A DNA stretch of 64,000 bases from Bog-473 sp963755495 (GCA_963755495.1 CAVWJS010000006.1:1054001-1118000); one strand, 5' to 3'; counted from the stretch's first letter, positions 8,329-17,622 are shown. Translations and numbers: made by a program. The notes: a model not told the origin generated them from the sequence alone.

Positions 8329-9183
8329 GTGCTTCTATCGGTCGCGGCTCTGACCGTACTCCTTTCCTCGTGCTCCGAAGCACCCCTACTTCGAACAAGA
8401 TCGCTTCTTGTCGTGGGTGACAGTATCGCCGCGCAGTCTGCCGAAGCCTTGATCCACCTCGCACCCGAGGGGACCACCGTGAGCGTCGACGGCGTTCGAT
8501 CTGGAACCGCACCATGCGATTGGAACCACGGATTCGTCGATCCGACGGACAACGAGTTCCGAAGCTTCGCGAAGATCCTTGATGCGATTCATCCGGAAGT
8601 GGTTGCCTTCGTGTTTACGGGCAATCCCGGTTTGTCAGGACCGGCTGCGGGATGTGTTGACGCCAACAGACCATATGACCTCGCCCAGCTGCTGGCGAGC
8701 TATGAACCTGCTCTTGTCGAGATGGCTGACAGGGCCGCGACCGCAGGCGCCACTGTGTACTTCGAAGCCCCACCCCCGAGGAACCCGGCCGTGCCCGTCG
8801 GTTTCGATTCGCAAGACCTGGAAAACCGAGGGTTCCAGGGGTCCCCGGCCATCGCTTCGTTCTACAAGCGTCTGGCCACGAAGGACCCCGGGCACTGGCT
8901 CTACGACGACAAAGCGGCAGAAGCGGTGTCATCGACCAGCCTGTCCTGGATGCTGACGCTGCCATGCGAGGCGTGGGACGCCACGCGCTGCATCGATGGA
9001 CGGGTCCAAGTCAGGTTTGGCGGTACCGACGCCGTCCACCTCGACCAAGCAGGGTGCGGTGCCATTCGCTTCGCTCTTGGCCTCGAGGAGGGGGTTCTGG
9101 CGACAGCCCCGCCTGACCCGAAATCTGTGACGGATGCCGTTGCAGAGTACGGCGGCTGTCAGGAGGCCAGATCCACGACCTAA
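8329..9183 (+). CDS. SGNH/GDSL-type hydrolase, putative lipoprotein
   Basis: From the GTG at 8329 the product has 284 residues and a hydrophobic leader ending in the lipobox-like LLSSC (11-15), so it is probably a lipid-anchored exported protein. The SGNH catalytic pattern is visible: GDS at 30-32, the Asn block FTGNPG, and a C-terminal DAVH (234-237). The annotated start lacks the positive n-region expected of a signal peptide. Translating upstream in frame gives AAGRRTFLPVLL from a CTG at 8281 preceded by a GGGGAGGGGAAG purine run, which would make a proper signal peptide, so the true start may be 8281. Substrate is unknown; SGNH proteins act as esterases or acetyl transfer partners. It lies between the tRNA-Pro gene and its decayed copy. 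Confidence 0.75.
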   Translation: MLLSVAALTVLLSSCSEAPLLRTRSLLVVGDSIAAQSAEALIHLAPEGTTVSVDGVRSGTAPCDWNHGFVDPTDNEFRSFAKILDAIHPEVVAFVFTGNPGLSGPAAGCVDANRPYDLAQLLASYEPALVEMADRAATAGATVYFEAPPPRNPAVPVGFDSQDLENRGFQGSPAIASFYKRLATKDPGHWLYDDKAAEAVSSTSLSWMLTLPCEAWDATRCIDGRVQVRFGGTDAVHLDQAGCGAIRFALGLEEGVLATAPPDPKSVTDAVAEYGGCQEARSTT

Positions 9184-9238
9184 CACCCGACTCGGTGGTC
9201 CACATTGTCTTCGTAGTTGTGACCTACACCCCACTGCG

Positions 9239-9313
9239 TCGGGCTGCCGGGATTTGAACCCGGGACCTCTTGACCCCCAGTCAAGCGCGCTAACCAAGCT
9301 GCGCCACAGCCCG
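9239..9313 (-). tRNA. tRNA-Pro (anticodon GGG)
   Basis: On the minus strand the sequence folds as a full cloverleaf: acceptor CGGGCTG/CAGCCCG, an anticodon stem around TGGGGGT (anticodon GGG), and a T-arm CCGGG-TTCAAAT-CCCGG, with A as discriminator. CCA is not encoded. The 3' half is duplicated in decayed form at 8024-8058. Confidence 0.95.
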
Positions 9314-9942
9314 CTACATCTGTTTTGTCCTACTCAGAGGCTCTTTCTTTGCCCCGGCTGAGTAACACTACTAGAGGGGGAAGTGGCGCCAGCGGCGAAG
9401 GACCCTGCTCGACGATGGTTTGGTTCCTCATTAGGCGGATTGAACTGAGATCCAAGAGCCTTCAGTGCCTAGTTCACACCCGCATCGTTTTGGCTGATGC
9501 GGATGCCAACGGCGGAGAGTTATTCGGGCGATTCGGATCGTCCATGTACCTCGCCAAGGGACGGGTCAAGGGACTAGGTCGGGAGCGCATTGGTTTCTTC
9601 GATGAGGGCCAACGCTCGCGTTGGAAACGACGGCGCGCCATTGAGTACTATGACTCACGATTCGTTGCCGGCTCGTTATCGACCCGCGGGACGGGAGAAA
9701 CCGGTCCGCGCCCAGGGCTACTCCCTGGTCGCTCAACTCGTCTCCAATAGCTATGTCTGGTTGATCGACTGACGATCGACCAGTGGCCGCGCGCTTGCCC
9801 GTGGGGGTACTGGGACGACAGCACGAGCTGCTTCGTTCGCGGCAGGAAAGGAGGGGCTTCCAAATGCGAGGCCCCCTCGCGGAGTCCTCCTCATTCGATC
9901 GGAACATGCGGGGGGCCTTGGCATACACACACAGGGCGATCC
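9314..9942. other. Intergenic stretch, nothing recognised
   Basis: About 630 bases between tRNA-Pro and the repeat protein. The open frames are Arg/Ser/Gly-rich and unconvincing. It probably includes promoters for the tRNA (minus) and the repeat protein (plus), but no clear promoter boxes are visible. Confidence 0.35.
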
Positions 9943-10062
9943 GTGGCCATTAGGTTGCATAGCCTGACGCGAGCGTTCCCCATGGGGGGAACCCAAAAAG
10001 GTGTGATCCGCATGTCTGGACGACGAACACGTTTGCAGCTGGCCCAGGCGGACGGCTACCTG

Positions 10063-11244
10063 ATGTTTTTGCGAACGAAGTCGCTCTTGAAATGCGCCCT
10101 GGCGGTGATTCTCGGCTTCTTTGGCCTTCTGTTCTTCACCGGCCATGCGGGAGCAGCCACCCCGCGCTCGCATGTCCAGACTCCGAATCCGACCTGCCTC
10201 ACCGTGACGGGAAACGTGGGTGACCAATTAACTGGTTGCATTCAGGCCACCCCGTCAGGCCTGACCTTCTTCTGGACCGGTTACGTGCATTACTCACTAG
10301 CTGAGCAGTATGTGCAGATCGATGGACAAGGCGTCGCGACGAGTGAGAATGTCGTCTGTTCCCTTCCTAATTGCACGAAGTCATATCCCCTCGCTCCGGG
10401 TGAATACACAGGACGGGCCACGTTGGTGACAGGAAATGGGCCCGGTGCAGAAATCGGATTCGATCTGATCGTTGGTGCAGACGATCCCCCATTACCTCAA
10501 GCGGTTTCGGCGCCCATCATCGGTCTTACTGCCACGCCGGATGGAAAGGGTTACTGGGAGGCCGGGGCGGATGGAGCGGTGTACGCCTTTGGCGACGCCA
10601 CCAACTACGGATCGCTTGCCGGAGACCTCCTCAACAAGCCAATCGTGGGCATGGCCGTCACGCCCGACGGAAAGGGCTATTGGCTGGTGGCATCCGACGG
10701 CGGCATCTTCACGTTCGGAGACGCAACGTTTTATGGCAGCACCGGCAACCTCGCTCTCAACAAGCCAATCGTCGGCATGGCCGCCACGCCCGACGGAAAG
10801 GGCTATTGGCTGGTGGCATCCGACGGCGGCATCTTCACGTTCGGAGACGCAACGTTTTATGGCAGCACCGGCAACCTGGTCCTCAACAAGCCGATCGTCG
10901 GCATGGCCGTCGATCTCGCCACAGGCGGCTATTGGCTGGTGGCGTCCGACGGCGGCATCTTCTCCTTCAACGCCCCCTTCTACGGAAGCACCGGCAACCT
11001 CAAACTGGCCGAGCCGATCGTAGGGATGGAAGCGGACCCCGATGGAAGCGGTTACCGCTTTGTGGCCAGCGATGGCGGGGTGTTCGATTTCAACCAGCCT
11101 TTTGACGGATCCCTGGGCGGCCAAGTCCTCCCCGCGCCGATCGTAGGTATGGCCTCAGACGGTGCAGGCGGGTACTGGCTTGTGGACGCTCGGGGAGCGG
11201 TGACCCCCTTCGGTGGGGCCGCACTGTACGACGACGCCAGCTAA
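10063..11244 (+). CDS. Secreted protein with GYWLVASDGG-type repeats
   Basis: From the ATG at 10063 (MFLRTKSLLKCALAVILGFF) the product has 393 residues with a signal peptide ending near GHAGAA. A beta-rich region of about 120 residues with paired cysteines follows, then about six 42-residue repeats of the type PIVGMAxTPDGKGYWLVASDGGIFTFGDATFYGSTGN (shortened here). Such repeats are abundant in Acidimicrobiia and Actinobacteria exported proteins and resemble blades of a beta-propeller; function is unknown, with binding to surface or ligand inferred. Two repeat units are almost identical at the DNA level (10636-10887). Alternative starts lie at 10012 and 9943. Confidence 0.8.
   Translation: MFLRTKSLLKCALAVILGFFGLLFFTGHAGAATPRSHVQTPNPTCLTVTGNVGDQLTGCIQATPSGLTFFWTGYVHYSLAEQYVQIDGQGVATSENVVCSLPNCTKSYPLAPGEYTGRATLVTGNGPGAEIGFDLIVGADDPPLPQAVSAPIIGLTATPDGKGYWEAGADGAVYAFGDATNYGSLAGDLLNKPIVGMAVTPDGKGYWLVASDGGIFTFGDATFYGSTGNLALNKPIVGMAATPDGKGYWLVASDGGIFTFGDATFYGSTGNLVLNKPIVGMAVDLATGGYWLVASDGGIFSFNAPFYGSTGNLKLAEPIVGMEADPDGSGYRFVASDGGVFDFNQPFDGSLGGQVLPAPIVGMASDGAGGYWLVDARGAVTPFGGAALYDDAS
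10636..10887 (+). repeat. Two near-identical 126-bp tandem units
   Basis: The units 10636-10761 and 10762-10887 each encode one 42-residue repeat and differ at only a few bases; the following unit from 10888 is more diverged. This is a sign of recent duplication within the gene. Confidence 0.9.
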
Positions 11245-11320
11245 CGAAGCCCTTCGAAAGAGGCGACGAGGGTAAGCATCACTAAGGTGTGATCAATACC
11301 TCCCTTGGTAGTGTGCCGGC

Positions 11321-12244
11321 ATGACAATCGAAACCCGCCCTCTCGGGCGTACTGGAGCCGATGTGACCATCCTGGGCTACGGCGCCATGGAGCTACGTGG
11401 CGTACGTGGGGGTCCTGCCCTTGAGGATGACGAGGCTGGGCGACTTCTCAATGCTGTACTCGACGGAGGCATCAATCTCATTGATACCTCGCCTGATTAC
11501 GGTCGGAGCGAGGAAGTCATCGGGCGCTATGTCGGCCATCGTCGCGAGGAGTTCTTTTTGGCCTCGAAATGCGGGTGCCCTCTCGACCAGGCGCCCAACC
11601 CGACCCAGCGCCAGCCCCACGATTTCAGCGAGGCAAACATCCGTGCCGGGATCGAGCGGAGCCTCAAGAGGCTTGGAACGGATCGGCTTGACCTTCTGCA
11701 GGTACACATATCCCCTAGCCGAGAGCAGATGGAGGCAGAGCACACTGTCGAGACCCTTCAGGCTCTGCGGGACGAGGGGAAGGTCCGCTTTATCGGTATG
11801 TCAGGGACCCTCCCCAATCTGCCGGACCACATTGCGATGGGTGTCTTTGATGTCTTCCAGATTCCCTATTCGGTGATACAGCGTGAGCACGAGGATCTGA
11901 TCACCGCGGCAGTAGAGGCGGGTGCCGGTACGTTGATTCGAGGCGGCGCGGCCAGGGGTGCTCCGGCGGACGACAAGGGGTGGCAACAAGGCCCGATCGG
12001 GCTGTCGGAGAACGAAGGTCAGCAGCGCTGGGAGTCAGGAGGCTTGGACGATCTCCTGGGCGACATGAGCCGCATCGAGTTCGTGGTGCGGTTCACGCTC
12101 AGTCACCCCGGACTTTCGAGCACCATCATCGGCACTTCGAAGATGGACCACCTTGCATCCAACCTCGAATTTGCCGAGAAGGGTCCCCTCCCGGCAGACC
12201 TCTACGCGTCAGCGAAGAGTGCGTTGGGCTCCGTGACCTCCTAG
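11321..12244 (+). CDS. Aldo/keto reductase
   Basis: The 307-residue protein has the AKR barrel signatures: the N-terminal RPLGRTGADVTILGYGAMEL and the catalytic tetrad Asp55 (NLIDTSPDYG), Tyr60, Lys83 (LASKCG) and His129 (LLQVHIS). A C-terminal IIGTSKMDHLASN segment forms part of the NADPH site. AKRs reduce carbonyl compounds to alcohols with NADPH; the substrate is not predictable. Length is normal for the family. A monocistronic arrangement is likely: 76 bases separate it from the preceding gene and 127 from the next. Confidence 0.94.
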   Translation: MTIETRPLGRTGADVTILGYGAMELRGVRGGPALEDDEAGRLLNAVLDGGINLIDTSPDYGRSEEVIGRYVGHRREEFFLASKCGCPLDQAPNPTQRQPHDFSEANIRAGIERSLKRLGTDRLDLLQVHISPSREQMEAEHTVETLQALRDEGKVRFIGMSGTLPNLPDHIAMGVFDVFQIPYSVIQREHEDLITAAVEAGAGTLIRGGAARGAPADDKGWQQGPIGLSENEGQQRWESGGLDDLLGDMSRIEFVVRFTLSHPGLSSTIIGTSKMDHLASNLEFAEKGPLPADLYASAKSALGSVTS

Positions 12245-12371
12245 GAACGGAATGAGGCCTTGAGCTGGCCGCTGGTCTGGACGCCATGTGCGCCCGTTGT
12301 GCTTTTCGATTGGGCCGGGCTCCCCCACTACCCTGTAGTCCGTTCCAAAGGAGCTGCCGTGAGGGAGACGA

Positions 12372-13919
12372 ATGCCATTCGATGTTGCTGAGACGCTGCG
12401 GGAACGTCACGGCGAGAACTACGAGCTACATGACAAGCACCTGAATCACCAGTTGGCGAGGGTGCTCAAGACCATCGGATTCGACCAGTTCTACGTCCGG
12501 GGCCAGGGCTCCTACCTTTTCGATGCAGACGGCAATCGCTATCTCGACTTCCTCTCGGGGTTCGGCGTCTACGCGCTCGGTCGGAGCCACCCGGCCCTCA
12601 AGGCGGCCTTGCACCAAGCGATCGACCTCGATCTCCCCAACATGGTCCAGATGGACTGTGCCCTGCTGCCGGGCCTGCTGGCGGAGCAACTCGTAGCCCG
12701 CTGTGAGGGTGATATCAATCGAGTGTTCTTCTGTAACTCGGGTGCAGAGGCCATTGAATCCGCCATCAAGTTCTCCCGGCAGGCGACCCGGCGTCCGAGG
12801 ATTCTCTTCGCCGAGCATGCGTTTCACGGGTTGACCACGGGAGCGCTTGCGCTCAACGGGGGTGCTGATTTTCGGCAAGGCTTCGGTGATCTGCTCCCCG
12901 GATGCAGCCCCGTACCCTTCGGCGACATCGAGGCACTCCGCCGCGAACTGCGGCGCGGCGATGTCGCCGCATTCATCGTCGAGCCAATTCAGGGCAAGGG
13001 CGTCTATATGGCGTCGCCTGAGTACTGGAAGGAAGCCCAGGAGCTCTGTCGGCGCCATAAGACGCTGCTCGTCCTCGACGAAGTGCAGACCGGTTTGGGA
13101 CGAACCGGGAAGTTCTTCTGTTTCGAGCACTACGGTCTCAGTCCCGACATCATCACGGTCTCCAAAGCCCTCTCCGGAGGCTATGTCCCCGTCGGCGCCG
13201 TCCTGACGTCGGATCGCATTTTCTCGTCGATCTACAGCTCGCTGGAAAAGGCCCTCAAGCATTCGACCACCTTCGGCCGTAACCAGCTCGCCATGGTGGC
13301 CGGTCTGGCCACGCTGGCCACCTTCGACGATGAGGGCATCGTCGACCGGGCCCGGGTAACCGGTGACGCCTTCGTGGCGGCGCTGCAGCCTCTGGTCGAA
13401 CGCTACGAAATGTTCCATGAGGTGCGGGGGAAGGGGCTCATGATCGGGCTCGAGTTCGGCCCGCCCACCTCAAAGGGCTTGCGCAGACGCTTCACCACGC
13501 TCGAACGGCTCCGGCCGGCCATTTTCTCCCAGATGATGGTGGTGCCCCTGTACCATCGGCACCGAATTCTGACGCAGGTGGCTGCGGACAACGTGAACAT
13601 CATCAAGCTGCTCCCTGCTCTTATCTGTGGAGAAAAGGAGATCGACTACTTCGTGAACGCTCTCGATGACGTGCTCAAGGACGCGCACGACGGATCCGGT
13701 CTCTTGTTCGAATTCGGAAGAACGATGGCAAAAGGTGCACTCCGGCGGTCCGGCAAGCTCCGCCCGGACGCCCCCTACGTCCCCCCTGGGCCAGCGGGAG
13801 CGAGGAATGAGGGGGTTAATGGGAGCGGGACCGGCAACGGAAACGGGAATGGCGGATCCACCCACGAACAGATCACTGTGACCCCAGGGGGATTCTCGGC
13901 GCAGACCGCCCCTTCATGA
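12372..13919 (+). CDS. Class III PLP-dependent aminotransferase
   Basis: The 515-residue protein has the full class III fold: SGFGVYALGRSHP near the N-terminus, the PLP phosphate motif CNSGAEAIESAIK, LVLDEVQTGLGRTGKFF with the PLP-ring Asp, and the Schiff-base Lys265 in TVSKALSGGY. These enzymes transfer the amino group between an omega-amino donor and a keto acid or aldehyde. The protein carries a non-conserved Gly/Asn-rich C-terminal tail. Its stop overlaps the start of the next gene (ATGA at 13916-13919), so translation is coupled to the epimerase. Pairing of this aminotransferase type with an HpnA-like reductase recalls lipid or hopanoid modification loci, but no other such genes are here. 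Confidence 0.93.
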   Translation: MPFDVAETLRERHGENYELHDKHLNHQLARVLKTIGFDQFYVRGQGSYLFDADGNRYLDFLSGFGVYALGRSHPALKAALHQAIDLDLPNMVQMDCALLPGLLAEQLVARCEGDINRVFFCNSGAEAIESAIKFSRQATRRPRILFAEHAFHGLTTGALALNGGADFRQGFGDLLPGCSPVPFGDIEALRRELRRGDVAAFIVEPIQGKGVYMASPEYWKEAQELCRRHKTLLVLDEVQTGLGRTGKFFCFEHYGLSPDIITVSKALSGGYVPVGAVLTSDRIFSSIYSSLEKALKHSTTFGRNQLAMVAGLATLATFDDEGIVDRARVTGDAFVAALQPLVERYEMFHEVRGKGLMIGLEFGPPTSKGLRRRFTTLERLRPAIFSQMMVVPLYHRHRILTQVAADNVNIIKLLPALICGEKEIDYFVNALDDVLKDAHDGSGLLFEFGRTMAKGALRRSGKLRPDAPYVPPGPAGARNEGVNGSGTGNGNGNGGSTHEQITVTPGGFSAQTAPS

Positions 13920-14998
13920 CCCTCGCGCCTCAGGCGACTTCCCATCTGACCATCGACCAAGGTGACCGAGTCGCCGTCACCGGGGCGGCCGGGTTCATTG
14001 GTTCTGCAGTGGTCCGCGCCCTCCTCGCTCGTGGTGCGCATGTCCTCGCCCTGGTCGAACCGGGCGGCGACGAGCGCAACCTGGACGGTCTCGACGTGGA
14101 GCGCATCACGCTCGATGTGCGCGACGCCGACGGTGTCATTGCGGCGTGCGCGGACGCTCGGTTCATTTTTCACCTGGCCGCGCTTTATCGCTTCTGGGCC
14201 AAACGCCCACAGGATTTCTACGACATCAACGTCGGCGGCACCCTCAATGTCCTCGAAGCCGCTCGCCGCGGCGCGTGCGAGCGCGTCATCTACACGAGCA
14301 CGGTAGGGGTCCTCGGATTGGACGGGGCGGCGCATGGCCGCCCCGCCGATGAAACCAGCTACGCCGACGTGGCCCATCTCTTCGGCCTTTACAAGCGAAC
14401 GAAATATGTGGCCGAACATGAAGTCCTCCGCTCCATCGCGGAAGGCCTCCCGGTTTCTCTCGTGCTTCCGACGTTTCCGCTAGGCCCGGGCGACACGCGC
14501 CCGACCCCGACCGGAAAGCTCGTGGTCGAGTTCCTCAATGGCCGGGTCCCGGCCTTTGTCGACACCACGCTGAACGTGGTCCACGTCGACGACCTGGCGA
14601 CCGGACATCTCCTTGCCCTCGAGCGCGGGTCTGTCGGTCGCAGCTACATCATCGGGGGCGAGAACCTTGGCATGGGCTCGTTCCTGGCCGAACTGGCCGC
14701 CTGCACCGGCCTGCCGGCACCAAAATTACAGGTGCCGCGGGGCGTCGCACTCGGTGTGGGAGTGCTCTCCCAGCTGGTCGAGGGGCGCCTGCTCCAGCGT
14801 GAACCCAACGTCGCTCTGGAATCGGCGCGCATGTCGACCACCAATATGATGTTCAGCGACCGCCGGGCTCGAGATGAGCTAGGACACTCCCCCCGTCCCG
14901 CGTCAGAGGCCCTCCTTGACTCGGCCCGCTGGTTTGTCGGCAACGGGTACATCAACGAGAAGCGCGTGAGACGAATTCGATTGTCCGGGCCGGCATGA
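13916..14998 (+). CDS. NAD-dependent epimerase/dehydratase (HpnA/DFR-like extended SDR)
   Basis: The 360-residue extended short-chain dehydrogenase has the Rossmann motif VTGAAGFIGSAV (21-32), the catalytic Ser128 (YTSTVG) and Tyr159-xxx-Lys163 (YKRTK). The overall pattern, including the FHLAALYRFW segment, resembles HpnA and dihydroflavonol-reductase-like proteins that act on hydrophobic alcohol or carbonyl groups with NAD(P)H. Start codon overlap with the aminotransferase indicates an operon: an amino group may be installed by one enzyme and a neighbouring hydroxyl or carbonyl adjusted by the other. Substrate and pathway are inferred only. Confidence 0.9.
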   Translation: MTLAPQATSHLTIDQGDRVAVTGAAGFIGSAVVRALLARGAHVLALVEPGGDERNLDGLDVERITLDVRDADGVIAACADARFIFHLAALYRFWAKRPQDFYDINVGGTLNVLEAARRGACERVIYTSTVGVLGLDGAAHGRPADETSYADVAHLFGLYKRTKYVAEHEVLRSIAEGLPVSLVLPTFPLGPGDTRPTPTGKLVVEFLNGRVPAFVDTTLNVVHVDDLATGHLLALERGSVGRSYIIGGENLGMGSFLAELAACTGLPAPKLQVPRGVALGVGVLSQLVEGRLLQREPNVALESARMSTTNMMFSDRRARDELGHSPRPASEALLDSARWFVGNGYINEKRVRRIRLSGPA

Positions 14999-15061
14999 AT
15001 GTGGGTGATGGCACCGACGGTCCCCGGCCCCCACGTTGCTTGGCGAACTAAGCCCCGAGAG

Positions 15062-15949
15062 CTATACGGCGGGCGGCTGGTAGCGGTCCGTCTTCCGGAG
15101 AAGCCGGCGGGCGGAACGCCGGTAGGCCACAGAGTCTGCAGGAATCGACCGATTGCCGTAGAGCCAGTCCACCGGCTCCATGAAGTCGTCCACGTAGCCG
15201 AGGGCGAAGGCGCCACGTTGGTAGCCCATCAGCCGTAGGAGGCCTTCGGGAAGTTCACGGGCGACCTCCGGGGGGCAGGCGAGATATTGATTCTCCTCCT
15301 GGCGCAACCAGCCGAGCGAGTAGCCGACGTTCATGCCGACCCGGTGAACTTGGCTCGTGTTCGCCCCGCCGCCGTGGTAGATCGCCCCGGAATAGAGCAG
15401 AACTGAGCCCTTCGCCATCTCCGCTGCGGTTGTGAGGGCATAATCAACTTCTGCAGGGTTCTCCTCCCACAAATGGCTGCCGATTACGACGCGGGTGGCG
15501 CCCATGGCTTCGGTGAATTCGCTCACCGCCCACATCAGGTTGATCTCGGCCTCAAAGCCGGGAGGGAACGGGTAGTTGTCGAAGGTCCACACATCTCGAT
15601 GGATCGTCTGGGCGGTCTCTCCGGGTCCCATGTCGATCATCTGCGTCAGGTCCACCTGGTAGGTGCTGGCATGATCCGCGAGGACGAGATCGAGCACACT
15701 AAGAACGGTCGGATCAGTGATGAGCGTCCGAGCGGTCTGCGATCTAGCGATGAGGGCTCCGGTGCGCCGGGTGGCGTGACCGACGAAATCCGAATATCCC
15801 GGCTCGGCCGTCGAAAGCCAAGGTTCCAGTTCCTCGGAGATCTGATCCATCGTCGCGCTTGGCGCGAGACTACCGATCACGACGCAGCCGTCTTCCCGCA
15901 GGACGTCCGCGATATCCTTCGGCGCAGCGTCACGTGCGGTGGTCCTCAC
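15062..15949 (-). CDS. Phytanoyl-CoA dioxygenase (PhyH) family protein
   Basis: The 295-residue Fe(II)/2-oxoglutarate dioxygenase has the metal-binding facial triad His117-x-Asp119 (IHRDVW) and His192 (AIYHGGGAN), and an Arg203 (HRVGMN) for 2-oxoglutarate. The opening KDIADVLREDGCVVIGSL is the usual N-terminus of PhyH proteins, which hydroxylate lipids or natural products. The GTG start is only 8 bases from the left end of an IS1380-type element, so its native promoter region has been displaced and expression may now depend on sequence in the element. Confidence 0.9.
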   Translation of the reverse strand: MRTTARDAAPKDIADVLREDGCVVIGSLAPSATMDQISEELEPWLSTAEPGYSDFVGHATRRTGALIARSQTARTLITDPTVLSVLDLVLADHASTYQVDLTQMIDMGPGETAQTIHRDVWTFDNYPFPPGFEAEINLMWAVSEFTEAMGATRVVIGSHLWEENPAEVDYALTTAAEMAKGSVLLYSGAIYHGGGANTSQVHRVGMNVGYSLGWLRQEENQYLACPPEVARELPEGLLRLMGYQRGAFALGYVDDFMEPVDWLYGNRSIPADSVAYRRSARRLLRKTDRYQPPAV

Positions 15950-15957
15950 TCCGTTAG

Positions 15958-15975
15958 CCCAGACCTTTCAGTAAC
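15958..15975 (+). repeat. Left terminal inverted repeat of the IS
   Basis: CCCAGACCTTTCAGTAAC, the exact reverse complement of the right end. TTAG lies immediately outside. Confidence 0.95.
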
Positions 15976-16075
15976 ACGGATCTGATTCGATGTAAAGACG
16001 CGGGAAAAGCCCTTCTGCTCTGGGAAACTTGGAGTTGCGAAGCAACAAGTAGCCAAAGAGAAGGGCACTTCCGAG

Positions 16076-17421
16076 ATGAAGCGTACACGCGCGTCGACCC
16101 GGCTCGCGGTGACCACCGGCGGCAAGGGTGTGGTGGCCCACGCCGGGGCCCGGCTGCTGTGCGACCTGGCCGACGACCTCGGGCTTCGACCGAGCGGCTG
16201 TCGGAGGCCATGGCGCCGACCAAGAAGCGCCGACGCGGCCATGACCGGGGCGAGGTGCTGGTCGACCTGGCCGTGGCCCTGGCCGACGGGGCCACGACGA
16301 TCAGCGATCTGCGGGTGCTGTCTGATCAGCCCGCCCTCTTCGGCGAGGTGGCGTCGGTGCCGACGGCGTGGCGGACCCTCGAGGCGATCGACGACGACGC
16401 CCTCGGCGCGCATCGCCGCGGCCCGGGCCGGGGCCCGCCGAGCGGCCTGGGCGGCCGGGATGGACCCGGGCTTCTACGTGATCGACATCGACGGCACCTT
16501 GGTCGACGCCCACTCAGAGAAGGAGGGGGCCGCCGCCGAACTACAAACAGGGCTTCGGCTTCTATCCCCTCGTGGCCTACCTCGACGCCACCGGCGAGGC
16601 CCTGGCCGGGTTGCTGCGCCCGGGCAACGCCGGCTCGGGCACGGCCGCACGACCACATCGTGGTCCTCGACGGCCTCCTTGCCCAGCTGCCGGTCGACCC
16701 AGGCCGACCGAGGTCATCGTGCGCACCGACTCGGCGCGGCGCTCAGCCACGGCTTCGTCGAGGCCTGCGCGGAGCGCAGGCGTCCTCTTCGTCGTGCGGC
16801 CACAGCCTCACCGCCGATCTTGGCCCAGCGTGATCGACCACAGTGCCCAAAAGACGCTGGCAGACCGACCATTTCGGCCGACGGCACCGAAGAGCGCGAA
16901 GCAGGCCAGGTGGCCGAGATCACCGACCTGGTGGACCTGTCGGCGTGGCCGGAGGGCACGCGGATGATCGTCCGGCGTGAGGAGCCCCACCCCGGGGCCC
17001 AGCTCACCTTCACCGACGTCGACGGCCATCGCTACCAGGTCTTCATCACCGACCACGCCGACAGAGACATCGCTTCCTCGAAGCCCTCTACCGGGGCCGG
17101 GGACGCTGCGAGTGCGCCATCCGCGACGCCAAGGACACCGGGCTCGCCAACCTGCCCTCGCCCAGCTTCGCCATCAACGAGGCCTGGCTGGCCGTCGTGC
17201 TGATCGCCGGCGACCTGCTGGCCTGGATGAAGGGGCTGTGCCTCGAGGGCGACCTGGCCAGAGCCGAGCCCAAGCGCCTGCGCTACACGCTCTTGCACAC
17301 CGCCGGGCTCTTCGTCTCCTCGGCCCGGCGCACGACCTTGCGCATCGCTGCGGGCTGGCCGTGGGCTGACGAGCTCGTCGACGCCTTCGGGCGGCTGCCC
17401 TCGTGGGCGACTGTCACCTGA
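16076..17421 (+). pseudogene. IS1380-family transposase, multiply frameshifted
   Basis: The ATG at 16076 starts MKRTRASTRLAV, and the transposase continues by switching frames. Recognisable parts in order are VAHAGARLLCDLADDLGL, RRRGHDRGEVLVDLAV, SDLRVLSDQPALFGEVAS, FYVIDIDGTLVDAHSEKEG (carrying an expected DDE-type Asp), YLDATGEALAGLLRPGNAGS, ITDLVDLSAWPEGTRM, FTDVDGHRYQVFITDHA, and LANLPSPSFAINEAWL to the end. At least eight frame changes are needed, so as written it cannot make a transposase. Because the inverted repeats and target duplication are perfect, I suspect consensus errors in a GC-rich or multicopy element as much as real decay. Confidence 0.85.
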
Positions 17422-17604
17422 ACCCACCGTTGCGGACACTTCCCGAGTCGTCGCCTTCTACGAGCACGCCCTCGAAGCGGTGCGCGACGCGCCGCGTTGG
17501 TCCGAAAGACTTTCGCAGCACCCGCCACGCCCCTCGAGACGCTTCGATGTCCGATCACGAAGGCGACGTGTCTTCGGGTAGCCACCAAATCCGATCAGAT
17601 GAGA

Positions 17605-17622
17605 GTTACTGAAAGGTCTGGG
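17605..17622 (-). repeat. Right terminal inverted repeat of the IS
   Basis: GTTACTGAAAGGTCTGGG, the perfect reverse complement of the left end, followed by the TTAG duplication at 17623-17626. Confidence 0.95.

Larger units (their letters stand above)
15958..17622 (+). mobile_element. IS1380-family insertion sequence
   Basis: A 1,665-bp element bounded by perfect 18-bp inverted repeats (15958-15975 and 17605-17622), flanked by a 4-bp direct duplication TTAG (15954-15957 and 17623-17626). The transposase frame pieces inside match the IS1380 type. The element lies between the starts of a divergent gene pair (PhyH and the F420 oxidoreductase), which before insertion were about 30 bases apart. 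GC content appears higher than in the neighbours. Confidence 0.9.

Noticed and set aside
9325..9750. 141-residue plus-strand frame after tRNA-Pro
   Set aside because: Composition is Arg/Ser/Gly-rich like other shadows; no ribosome-binding site.
12426..13418. 330-residue minus-strand frame inside the aminotransferase
   Set aside because: Antisense shadow in high-GC DNA; it overlaps a gene with all class III motifs.
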